Assembly: GCA_034419095.1 (NCBI GenBank)
Contig: DAOULQ010000110.1
Span: forward strand, 1-45,645
Length of the DNA: 45,645 nt
Direction: 5' to 3'
Origin: UBA7937 sp034419095
GTDB lineage: Bacteria > Chloroflexota > Anaerolineae > UBA7937
Each line of letters opens with the position of its first letter. Position 1 is the stretch's first letter. Below, piece by piece: positions 1 through 7,494 of the stretch. A program made the position numbers and the translations under genes. The notes beneath the pieces are model-generated. The model saw only the letters and a list, made by a program, of their open reading frames with translations. It made no database searches and was not told the origin of the DNA.

Positions 1-2
1 TT

Positions 3-2573
3 GGGCTATTGGCCGCTTTTTGGCTGGCCACATCTTATTGGCACATCATCTATAGCCGCTTTGGGATAGAGCCGGTACTCTTACCCCTCTTCATCACCCT
101 CGGAGCCTACTTTCTATGGCGAGGGCTCAGGTCGGAGCGGAGATGGCCTTTTATCTGGTCTGGCCTCTTTTTGGGCGCAAGCCTCTACACATATCAAGCG
201 GCTAGGCTCTGGCCCTTTGTTATGCTCTCGTTTGTCGGAGGCCTATTTTTGATCCATAAGCGCATTCGCCAGATTCATCTGACAAATGCCGTGTTGCTCC
301 TGGTCATTTCCTTCTTGGTATTTATGCCTTTAGGTCTCTTCGCTTCAACTCACCCTGGCATATACTTTGCTCGGGCCGGAGCGGTTTCCATCTTTCAAAG
401 TAATGAGGGCGCTCTATCGGCCTTTCTGAGCTCTATGGGGAAAACATTGGCCATGTTCAGCCTTCGAGGAGACCCTTCTTTTGTTCGAAACCCAGCCAGT
501 CGCCCCATCCTGGACCTTTTTACCTCTGTATGTCTGCTTCTAGGGTTTGGAGTTAGCCTCTCCAACTATAATAAGGCGCCCCACCTTTTCCTCCTCCTAT
601 GGTTCCCGGTTATGCTTCTCCCGAGTGCCCTCACCGGCACGGACGTGCCTCACTTCTCCCGGGCTATCGGGGTTTTGCCCGTAGTTTGCATTTTCCCGGC
701 CCTGGGTGTGGAGAGGGCATGGCGGTTAAAGGCTAAGGGGATGAAACCGGTGGTTCGCCGCCTTTTCTGGCCGGGAGTGCTTTGCCTTCTAACCCTGGTT
801 GCCCTTTTGAACTGCTGTGATTACTTCACTCCCTGGCAGGAAAGGCCAGAACTGCGGAGGGGACTCGACGGCCTCTTCGTCGATACCGCCCAATTGATGA
901 ACGCCAGAACCCCCCTGGAAGCGGTTTGGGTATTACCCGTTACCCCCGTTGCTGAGGCTGACTACCGGCAAGATACGATCGACTTTTTATACCAGGGTCC
1001 TACCCCGTATCATTTCTTGCTTCTCGACGAGGCAACCGCTCCCTCTGAGTTAACCCGAATTTGCGAGGGGAGGAGGGAAGCCCTCCTCATCGATTGGCAA
1101 GATTACACATTGGAGGAGGCCTATCTTGCCGCCTTTGGAGACCCGAAGGGACTCCTCCCTTTCCTTCTCCACAAATATGGCCGCGAATTGGGGAGAGAGG
1201 CTTTCGAGGGGTTCGATCTTGTCACCTATGAGTTGCCTCCCTCACCTGATTTCGCTATCGCCCGCTCCTTTGAGTCCCTCTTCGTAAACTATGGGGACCA
1301 GATAGCGCTGGTAGGTGTGGCCTATGGGGGTTCCTCGCTGGAGGTGACGACCAGCCCAGAGGCGGTGGAGGAGAAGGTGCTCCCCTCTGGCAAGAGCGCT
1401 TGGGTGGCCTTAAGGTGGCAGGCCTTGCGGCCGGCCTCCGAGGATTACAAGGCAGGGGTATACCTTGTCGATGAGAAGGGCCATTTGGTGGGCCAGATGG
1501 ATAAGTTGCTCTTGAGCAACTACCTACGACCCACCTCTCACTGGGAGCCAGGCCAGGTGGAGACAGATTATTACACTCTCCCCTCCCTGCCTGCCACGCC
1601 GCCAGGAGAGTACCGCATCGAGGTGGCGGTATATGAGCCAGAGAGGTTAGAGAGGCTACCCCTTTTAGGAGAGATGGCGGGGTGCCAGGCCTTTACCATC
1701 GGCACACTCCAGATAGTGGAGCCCCTCCTCCCACCAGAGGTGGAGCCCCAAGCGTGGCTGGGGGAGGAGATCGCACCGGGGATCAGGCTCCTGGGGTATG
1801 ATCTCCCTCTGGAGAGGGTGAAGCCCGGAGGGGAGATAGCGCTTACTCTATATTGGGAAGCCTTGGAGGATGTGGCCAGCGATTACCTGTTCTCCTTGCA
1901 ACTACGGGATGGGGAGGGGCAGGTGTGGAGAGAGGAGGTGGGAAGGCCGGTGGATGGGAGGTACCCTCCCCTGGAATGGGAGAAAGGGGAAGTGATTCGA
2001 GATTGGCACAAAATAGGGGTGGAAGCCGGAGCATCTGGGGGGACCTATACCCTCTCCCTGAGGGTGATGGAAGGGAGTAAAGTTATAGGGGAGATGGCCC
2101 TGGCCACCATCACCGTAGAGGGGAGACCTCACCAATTCACCATACCCCCTATCCGGTACCCTCTCCAGGCGATGCTGGGGGAGGAGATCAAGTTTTTGGG
2201 TTACGATCTGAGTGCCAAGGGGGTGAAGGCGGGTGAACTCTTAGAATTGATACTCTATTGGCAACCACTGGGGGAGGTGGAGAGCTCGTATACCGTATTT
2301 GTGCACCTCCTCGATGAGAGGAACCGGATTTGGGGGCAGAAGGATACCATCCCTGGAGGTGGCTCTATGCCCACTACGGGTTGGGTCGAGGGGGAGGTCA
2401 TCACCGATCGATATGAGATTATGGTTATGCCCCAGGCGCCAGCGGGGCGTTATCTCCTCGAATGTGGCCTCTATTTGGCCGAGACGGGGGAGCGGCTCCC
2501 GGTTTTCGATATGGCAGAGGAGTTGTTGGGCGACAGGCTCCTTCTGCCCATCGAGATAGAGGTTAACCCTTAG
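3..2573 (+). CDS. Partial GT39-like membrane glycosyltransferase with C-terminal beta-sandwich repeats
   Basis: The frame is open to the left window edge, so the N-terminus is missing; at least 856 residues are visible. The first ~270 residues hold several hydrophobic segments, and the start (SYWHIIYSRFGIEPVL) resembles the region just after the catalytic loop of ArnT/PMT-type GT-C enzymes, which move sugars from polyprenyl-phosphate donors on the outer face of the membrane. After a soluble linker come three related domains (about 425-570, 585-705, 725-850), each with GYDL, a YW or RWQA strand and a WxxGEV turn, like the sandwich domains attached to many Chloroflexota GT39 proteins. It heads a glycan gene run on the same strand. 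The acceptor and sugar cannot be told. The catalytic acidic residues would lie in the missing part. Confidence 0.7.
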   Translation, partial: GLLAAFWLATSYWHIIYSRFGIEPVLLPLFITLGAYFLWRGLRSERRWPFIWSGLFLGASLYTYQAARLWPFVMLSFVGGLFLIHKRIRQIHLTNAVLLLVISFLVFMPLGLFASTHPGIYFARAGAVSIFQSNEGALSAFLSSMGKTLAMFSLRGDPSFVRNPASRPILDLFTSVCLLLGFGVSLSNYNKAPHLFLLLWFPVMLLPSALTGTDVPHFSRAIGVLPVVCIFPALGVERAWRLKAKGMKPVVRRLFWPGVLCLLTLVALLNCCDYFTPWQERPELRRGLDGLFVDTAQLMNARTPLEAVWVLPVTPVAEADYRQDTIDFLYQGPTPYHFLLLDEATAPSELTRICEGRREALLIDWQDYTLEEAYLAAFGDPKGLLPFLLHKYGRELGREAFEGFDLVTYELPPSPDFAIARSFESLFVNYGDQIALVGVAYGGSSLEVTTSPEAVEEKVLPSGKSAWVALRWQALRPASEDYKAGVYLVDEKGHLVGQMDKLLLSNYLRPTSHWEPGQVETDYYTLPSLPATPPGEYRIEVAVYEPERLERLPLLGEMAGCQAFTIGTLQIVEPLLPPEVEPQAWLGEEIAPGIRLLGYDLPLERVKPGGEIALTLYWEALEDVASDYLFSLQLRDGEGQVWREEVGRPVDGRYPPLEWEKGEVIRDWHKIGVEAGASGGTYTLSLRVMEGSKVIGEMALATITVEGRPHQFTIPPIRYPLQAMLGEEIKFLGYDLSAKGVKAGELLELILYWQPLGEVESSYTVFVHLLDERNRIWGQKDTIPGGGSMPTTGWVEGEVITDRYEIMVMPQAPAGRYLLECGLYLAETGERLPVFDMAEELLGDRLLLPIEIEVNP

Positions 2574-2575
2574 CC

Positions 2576-2604
2576 TTGCTAGAGGAAGGAGGCTGTGTTA
2601 ATAT
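2576..2604 (+). promoter_or_regulatory. Candidate sigma-A promoter for the glycan genes
   Basis: TTGCTA at 2576-2581 and TAATAT at 2599-2604 are 17 bp apart, just after the stop of the GT39 gene and 26 bp before the ATG of the next gene. It matches consensus in spacing and most -10/-35 positions. It could serve the run of genes at 2631-7312. Confidence 0.4.
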
Positions 2605-2630
2605 CTGCCTGAACTATTTTGGGAGGAGCC

Positions 2631-3368
2631 ATGCCGGAGGAGTCAGCCCGGGCCAAGCCAGGGATCTCTGTCTTCTTTCCTGCCTATAACGATGGGGGGA
2701 CCATAGCCAGCATGGTGCTCTCGGCCCTCATCGTGCTTCGCGAGTTGACCCCTGATTATGAGGTGATCGTGGTCAACGATGGGAGTAGCGATTACACCAA
2801 GGAGGTCCTGGATGAGTTGGGGAAGAGGTACGAGAGGGTGCGGGTAATCCACCATGAGGAGAATAAGGGTTATGGTGGAGCCCTGCGCACCGGATTTGCC
2901 AGCGCCACCAAGGATTATGTATTTTACACTGACGGCGATGCCCAATATGATGTGCGCGACCTCAGGAGCCTCTGGGTGGCCATGGGAGAGAGGGTGGATG
3001 TGGTCAACGGCTACAAGGTGAGCCGCTCCGATCCCATTTATCGTAAAGTCATCGGTCGCATGTACCATTGGTTGGCCAAACTGGCCTTCGGCTTGCGTCT
3101 GCGGGACGTGGATTGTGATTTTCGCTTAATACGAAGTTCGGTCTTCGATAAAGTCCATCTAGAGTCGGATAGCGGGGTGATCTGCGTTGAGATGATGAAG
3201 AAGATCCAGGATGCGGGGTTCAAGATCGTCGAGGTGCCTGTTCGTCATTACCCTCGAGCCTATGGGGGGTCGCAATTCTTTAACCCCCGGCGTATCTTCC
3301 AGGCCCTCTCCGATCTTTTCCAACTCTGGTGGCGGCTGCGTTGGCCCCAAATCATAGGCCGGGAGTAG
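2631..3368 (+). CDS. Family 2 glycosyltransferase (DPM1/dolichol-phosphate-mannose-synthase-like)
   Basis: A 245-aa GT-A enzyme without membrane segments, likely to make a polyprenyl-phosphate sugar or extend a glycan on the cytoplasmic side. ISVFFPAYNDGGTI opens the nucleotide-binding fold, VVNDGSSD follows, and the metal-binding DxD is DGD at residues 101-103 (YTDGDAQYD). The C-terminal part (RDVDCDFRLI) fits DPM1-like GT2 enzymes. I chose ATG 2631 rather than the in-frame TTG 2619 because a GGGAGGAG ribosome site sits at 2621-2628. The next gene starts 5 bp after the stop, so the two are probably one transcript. A product of this type would be a suitable donor for the upstream GT39 enzyme, but that link is inference. 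Confidence 0.85.
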   Translation: MPEESARAKPGISVFFPAYNDGGTIASMVLSALIVLRELTPDYEVIVVNDGSSDYTKEVLDELGKRYERVRVIHHEENKGYGGALRTGFASATKDYVFYTDGDAQYDVRDLRSLWVAMGERVDVVNGYKVSRSDPIYRKVIGRMYHWLAKLAFGLRLRDVDCDFRLIRSSVFDKVHLESDSGVICVEMMKKIQDAGFKIVEVPVRHYPRAYGGSQFFNPRRIFQALSDLFQLWWRLRWPQIIGRE

Positions 3369-3373
3369 ATGGT

Positions 3374-4366
3374 GTGAACCCAGAAAAGAGTTTCGTGGGC
3401 AAGAAGGTGATGATCACTGGCGGGCTGGGTTTCATAGGGAGCAACCTGGCTCATAGAATCCTCTCCCTAGGCGGCGATATATTGATAGTCGATTCCCTCA
3501 TCCCCGACTACGGAGGTAACCTCTTCAACGTGGAGGAGATTAAAGATCGGGTGCGGATCAACATCGCCGATGTGCGGGATAGGAACGGCATGGACTACCT
3601 GGTGAAGGGCCAGGACTATATCTTCAACCTGGCGGGCCAGGTGAGCCATATCGATAGTATGAAGGATCCGCACACCGATCTGGAGATAAACTGTCGCAGC
3701 CAACTATCGCTCCTTGAGGCCTGTCGCCACAATAACCCTGAGGTGAAGATAGTTTTCGCTGGCACCCGCCAGGTCTATGGGGTCCCAGATTATCTCCCCG
3801 TGGATGAACAACACCTCCTACACCCCACCGATGTTAACGGGATCAATAAGATGGCCGGGGAGTGGTACCACATCCTCTACAACAACGTCTATGGCCTCCA
3901 GGCCACCTCCTTGAGGCTCACCAATACCTACGGGCCTCGCCAACTGGTGAAGCATAACCGCCAAGGGTTCATTGGTTGGTTTATCCGTCTGGCCGTGGAT
4001 GGCGAGGAGATCTCCATCTATGGAGATGGCACTCAAAAGCGTGATCTAAATTACGTCGATGATGTGGTCCAGGCACTCCTTTTGGCTGCGGCCAGCGAGG
4101 AGGCTAACGGTCAGGTATTCAACCTGGGCGGAGAGCCGATTAGCCTTTTGGAGGTAGCCAAACTCCTGGTTGAACTCTCTCCCCAAGCCTCCTATAGACT
4201 CGTGCCCTTCCCCCCGGAGAAGAAAAGGATCGATATCGGCGACTACTACGGTGACTACAATAAGATAAAGACGTTCTTGGGCTGGGAACCCAAGGTTCCC
4301 CTACGAGAGGGGCTAGAGAAAACGATAGAGTTCTATCGCCGGTACAAGGAGCACTATTGGGAATAA
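3374..4366 (+). CDS. NAD-dependent NDP-sugar epimerase/dehydratase family protein with altered catalytic Tyr
   Basis: A 330-aa extended short-chain dehydrogenase acting on a nucleotide sugar. The NAD-binding GGLGFIG is at residues 16-22 and the VYG motif follows at 134-136. The catalytic Ser/Thr is present (Thr131 in AGTRQVYG). The usual YxxxK reads NGINK at 155-159, so the catalytic Tyr position holds Asn155 while Lys159 is kept. I chose GTG 3374 (GGGAG at 3361-3365, 8 bp upstream); a GTG at 3329 inside the previous gene is also in frame. The next gene overlaps its last 10 bases. It probably makes a modified sugar used by the neighbouring aminotransferase. Whether the Asn variant is an active epimerase is uncertain. 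Confidence 0.8.
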   Translation: MNPEKSFVGKKVMITGGLGFIGSNLAHRILSLGGDILIVDSLIPDYGGNLFNVEEIKDRVRINIADVRDRNGMDYLVKGQDYIFNLAGQVSHIDSMKDPHTDLEINCRSQLSLLEACRHNNPEVKIVFAGTRQVYGVPDYLPVDEQHLLHPTDVNGINKMAGEWYHILYNNVYGLQATSLRLTNTYGPRQLVKHNRQGFIGWFIRLAVDGEEISIYGDGTQKRDLNYVDDVVQALLLAAASEEANGQVFNLGGEPISLLEVAKLLVELSPQASYRLVPFPPEKKRIDIGDYYGDYNKIKTFLGWEPKVPLREGLEKTIEFYRRYKEHYWE

Positions 4367-5463
4367 GCATCCCCTTCTGCGACCTAAGAAGGCAGTATCT
4401 CTCCATTAAGGAGGAGATCGACGAGGCCGTGGCCCGGGTCTTGAGCCGGGGCTGGTTCATATTGGGGGAGGAGGTTAAATCCTTCGAGGAGGAGTTCGCC
4501 GCTTACTGCGGGGCAGCCTATGGGGTGGGGGTTGGCTCGGGGACGGAGGCTCTCCATCTGGCCCTCTTGGCCTGTGGGGTGGAGTCTGGCGATGAGGTGA
4601 TCACCGTGCCTAACACCGCCGTGGCTACCGTGGCGGCCATCGAGTTGGCAGGGGCTACCCCTGTTTTTGTAGATATCGACCCGGTGACTTACAATATCGA
4701 TACTTCCCAGGTGGGAGAGAAGATTACCCCTCGTACCAAGGCCCTCTTGCCCGTCCATCTCTATGGCCAGGCGGCAGATCTGGCTCCCCTTCTCTCCCTA
4801 GCGGAGAGGTATGGCTTGATGGTGGTAGAGGATGCGGCCCAGGCCCACGGCACGACCTATAAAGGGCGACGGCTGCCCCAAGGGGATGTGGGCTGCTTCA
4901 GTTTCTACCCCACCAAGAACTTGGGAGCCTATGGGGATGGAGGGATGGTGGTCACCGATGATACCCAGATAGCCGAGAGGGTGAGGCTCCTGAGACAATA
5001 CGGGTGGGAGAAGAGATACATCAGTTCTATCCGGGGGCTCAACTCCCGGCTAGACGAACTCCAAGCCGCCATCTTGAGGGTGAAACTGAAACACCTAGAT
5101 GAGTGGAACGAGGCCCGAAGGAGGTGGGCCAGCCTCTACAATGAACTCCTGACCGGTGCGGAGGTGGTTAGGCCCCAGGGATCTTCCTACGGTGAGCATA
5201 TCTACCACCTTTATGTGGTCAGAAGCCAACACAGGGATGAACTGCAGCGGTTCCTCGATGAGAAAGGGATAAGCACCCTCATACATTATCCGCTTCCCAT
5301 ACATCTCATGGAGGCCTACAGCGATTTAGGCTATAGCCCGGGAAGTTTCCCCCAGGCGGAGGAGCATTGTCGTCAAGTCCTCTCCTTGCCCCTATATCCA
5401 GAGATCACCCAGCAGGAGGTGGAGATGATAGCCGAGTCTATCGTGGAGTTTAGGCATGAGTGA
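4357..5463 (+). CDS. DegT/DnrJ/EryC1 family sugar aminotransferase
   Basis: A 368-aa PLP-dependent enzyme of the family that aminates keto-sugar nucleotides, or in some members dehydrates them. The Schiff-base lysine is Lys187 in FSFYPTKNLGAYGDGG. GSGTEALHLAL (about 61-71) forms the phosphate-binding turn and VVEDAAQAHG (157-165) carries the Asp that contacts the PLP ring. The start is TTG 4357, overlapping the epimerase stop, with AAGGAG at 4346-4351. The stop overlaps the ATG of the next gene (5456), so the three are translationally coupled. With the epimerase it would give an amino sugar for the surface glycan; the exact sugar is not predictable. Confidence 0.88.
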   Translation: MGISIPFCDLRRQYLSIKEEIDEAVARVLSRGWFILGEEVKSFEEEFAAYCGAAYGVGVGSGTEALHLALLACGVESGDEVITVPNTAVATVAAIELAGATPVFVDIDPVTYNIDTSQVGEKITPRTKALLPVHLYGQAADLAPLLSLAERYGLMVVEDAAQAHGTTYKGRRLPQGDVGCFSFYPTKNLGAYGDGGMVVTDDTQIAERVRLLRQYGWEKRYISSIRGLNSRLDELQAAILRVKLKHLDEWNEARRRWASLYNELLTGAEVVRPQGSSYGEHIYHLYVVRSQHRDELQRFLDEKGISTLIHYPLPIHLMEAYSDLGYSPGSFPQAEEHCRQVLSLPLYPEITQQEVEMIAESIVEFRHE

Positions 5464-5836
5464 AGGGCCGTGGAAGGCGTTTCTTCTCCTCCTTTTCGCC
5501 ATCTCCCTGTCCGTCACCGGGGAGTTCCTTCTCAAAGCGGGGATGAATCAGGTGGGGATGCTCTCTTTAACCCCCAAGGGTTTCATGTCCGGTCTCCTGC
5601 GCGCCTTCTCTAACCCCCGCATCCTGGCTGGGTTCGCCCTCATCTTTTGCGGATCCCTCATCTGGCTGGCGGTGCTCTCTCGGGTGGAGCTAAGTTGGGC
5701 CTACCCCATGCTCAGTCTCGGATACCTATTTGTGGTCCTCACCTCCTGGTTCTTCCTGGGAGAGGCTTTCTCCCTCCTTAGGGTGATGGGAACGCTTTTC
5801 ATCTGTCTGGGGGTTTACTTCATATTCCGCAGTTAA
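5456..5836 (+). CDS. Small four-helix DMT-superfamily membrane protein (EamA/ArnE-like)
   Basis: A 126-aa protein with four hydrophobic helices (about 6-24, 40-64, 72-92, 100-124). Length and pattern match half-size drug/metabolite transporters such as ArnE/ArnF, which help flip undecaprenyl-phosphate-linked sugars. The central helix motif VELSWAYPMLSLGYLFVVL and a C-terminal GxxLICLGVYFI-type helix are typical. The ATG overlaps the stop of the aminotransferase, so it is translated from the same message. Sitting next to GT2 and GT39 genes it may flip the polyprenyl-phosphate sugar, but a multidrug-like or unrelated role cannot be excluded. Confidence 0.7.
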   Translation: MSEGPWKAFLLLLFAISLSVTGEFLLKAGMNQVGMLSLTPKGFMSGLLRAFSNPRILAGFALIFCGSLIWLAVLSRVELSWAYPMLSLGYLFVVLTSWFFLGEAFSLLRVMGTLFICLGVYFIFRS

Positions 5837-5841
5837 GATGA

Positions 5842-5867
5842 GTGCAACGGATGGGTGCAACGGATGG
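5842..5867 (+). repeat. Perfect 13-bp tandem duplication at a gene start
   Basis: The unit GTGCAACGGATGG occurs twice with no gap (5842-5854 and 5855-5867). It spans the possible start codons (GTG 5855, ATG 5864) of the following gene. Because 13 is not a multiple of three, it shifts the frame of any upstream start such as ATG 5838. Confidence 0.85.
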
Positions 5868-7312
5868 GCGCCACAGTTGAATTCCTGCGCCAAAGGGTAA
5901 GGGAGGCCGGATGGCCTTTTTGGTTGGGCCTCATAGTCTTATCTCTTCTCCTAGGCACCCTGGGTGGCCTTTCCCTGGTCTTTCTTCACCCCCTTATTAC
6001 CGCGGCCTTAGTAGTGGGCCTCCTGGGGGGGCTGGTTCTACTGAGGAGTGTGCAGGTGGGGCTCCTCTTCCTCATCGGGGTGGCTACTCTACTCCCTTTC
6101 GGGGTCATCCCCTTCAGCGTGGGCTTCTACCCCACCTTTCTCGATGTAGCCCTCTTGGCCCTCTTCGGCGTCTGGCTGGCTAGGCTCCTCACTCGCACCC
6201 AGGAGGAGTTCCTGACCTCCCCTCTCGATCTCCCCATCCTCGGCTTTATCATCCTGGCTTTCTTCTCCTTCGTCGCCGGGACGGCTCACGCGGGCATAAC
6301 TAAAGAGATCCTCCGCCACTTCGTAGAGGTGGTTTTGGCTATCGCCCTCTACTTCGTGGTGGTGAATAGCGTCAGCGAAAAGAAGAGGCTCAAATGGACG
6401 GTCTTGGCTCTCATGCTGGCTGGTTTCGCCTCCGCCTCTATCGGTGTCGTTTTATACTTCCTCCCTCGGGCGTTGACGGTGCGGCTTCTCTCCATCCTTA
6501 GGATCGTCCATTATCCCGCAGGTTGGGGGGTACTCCGTTTCATCGAGGACAACTCCCTACTCCCCATGCGAGCCATCTCCACCTCCATCGACCCCAATGT
6601 GTTGGGAGGTCTCCTCATCTTGGTCACCTCCCTCACTGTCCCTCAACTATTCGCGGAGCGGCCCATTTTGAAGAAAGTCTGGGTGGCCCCTATGCTGGCG
6701 GCGATGCTCTCCTGTATGCTCCTCACCTTCTCTCGGGGTGCTCTCGTAGCGTTGGGTGCGGCTTGTCTTTTCCTGGGCGCTATCCGTTATCGGGGTCTAT
6801 TTATAGCCATGGTCCTTGTGGCCCTCCTCATCCTCATCCTGCCCCAAACCCGCTTCTACGTCCAGCGTTTCATCGCCGCGGGTAGGGCACAGGATCTGGC
6901 TACGCAGATGCGCATGGGCGAATATAAGGACGCCCTTAAACTCATCTCCCGTTACCCCTGGTTCGGGGTGGGCTTCGGCGGCGCTCCCTCAATAGACCTC
7001 TACATAGGGGTCTCCAGCGTCTACCTCCTCATGGCCGAGAATATGGGCCTGGTGGGGTTAGCGTCTTTCCTCCTCATCATGACCCTCTACTTCGTCCATG
7101 GTTGGCAGGCCCAAAGAGCCCTGGCCGGCGACCCCGAAGGAGAAGCGATTCTCCTGGGGCTTCTGGCGGCTATAGCAGGGGCCATGGTGGGAGGGATCGT
7201 CGATCACTACTTCTTCAACCTCGATTTCCCCCATTCCGTCTCCCTCTTCTGGCTCTATGTGGGGTTGACCATGGCGACAATCAAGGTCTATCATCCCTCG
7301 GCCATTGAGTAG
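5864..7312 (+). CDS. O-antigen ligase-like (Wzy/WaaL family) membrane protein
   Basis: A 482-aa polytopic protein with about 11-12 hydrophobic segments. It carries the family hallmarks: TFSRGALVALGAACLFLGA, in which the Arg precedes a helix, and a large extracytoplasmic loop with RMGEYKDALKLISRYPWFGVGFGGAPS before the last helices. Such proteins polymerise lipid-linked oligosaccharides or transfer them to an acceptor outside the membrane. The start is ambiguous between GTG 5855 and ATG 5864 because of a 13-bp duplication; neither has a strong ribosome site. It ends the glycan run. Ligase and polymerase cannot be told apart from sequence. Confidence 0.8.
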   Translation: MGATVEFLRQRVREAGWPFWLGLIVLSLLLGTLGGLSLVFLHPLITAALVVGLLGGLVLLRSVQVGLLFLIGVATLLPFGVIPFSVGFYPTFLDVALLALFGVWLARLLTRTQEEFLTSPLDLPILGFIILAFFSFVAGTAHAGITKEILRHFVEVVLAIALYFVVVNSVSEKKRLKWTVLALMLAGFASASIGVVLYFLPRALTVRLLSILRIVHYPAGWGVLRFIEDNSLLPMRAISTSIDPNVLGGLLILVTSLTVPQLFAERPILKKVWVAPMLAAMLSCMLLTFSRGALVALGAACLFLGAIRYRGLFIAMVLVALLILILPQTRFYVQRFIAAGRAQDLATQMRMGEYKDALKLISRYPWFGVGFGGAPSIDLYIGVSSVYLLMAENMGLVGLASFLLIMTLYFVHGWQAQRALAGDPEGEAILLGLLAAIAGAMVGGIVDHYFFNLDFPHSVSLFWLYVGLTMATIKVYHPSAIE

Positions 7313-7371
7313 TCCCGCCTAGCCTCCGTAGCCGACCATTGCCCTTGAAACTTCTATTGCGGAAGGTCATC

Positions 7372-7380
7372 TGGTATAAT
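7372..7380 (+). promoter_or_regulatory. Extended -10 promoter element before the restriction-modification gene
   Basis: TGGTATAAT gives a perfect TATAAT with the TGn extension. No good -35 lies 17 bp upstream (TTCTAT). It is 114 bp before the ATG at 7495. The leader holds the palindrome CTGCTGCAGCAG (7423-7434). Confidence 0.5.
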
Positions 7381-7494
7381 ACCGACAAAGTTGGGTAGCA
7401 GGGTCAAAGCGAGGGCCCAAATCTGCTGCAGCAGGGTGGCCCGGGAAGACATCGGCATATCGCTATCGTGCTCCGGTCTGAAAGGAGAGCGCAG

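Noticed and set aside
1843..2559. Several frames of 60-90 codons on both strands inside the GT39 gene
   Set aside because: They lie fully within a gene with clear domain repeats and show only low-complexity Pro/Gly/Arg composition.
7430..7450. T-box-like AGGGTGGCCCGGG before the restriction-modification gene
   Set aside because: The conserved T-box core (GGTGGNACCGCG) is not matched, no stem I or terminator is evident, and the gene is not one that T-boxes control.
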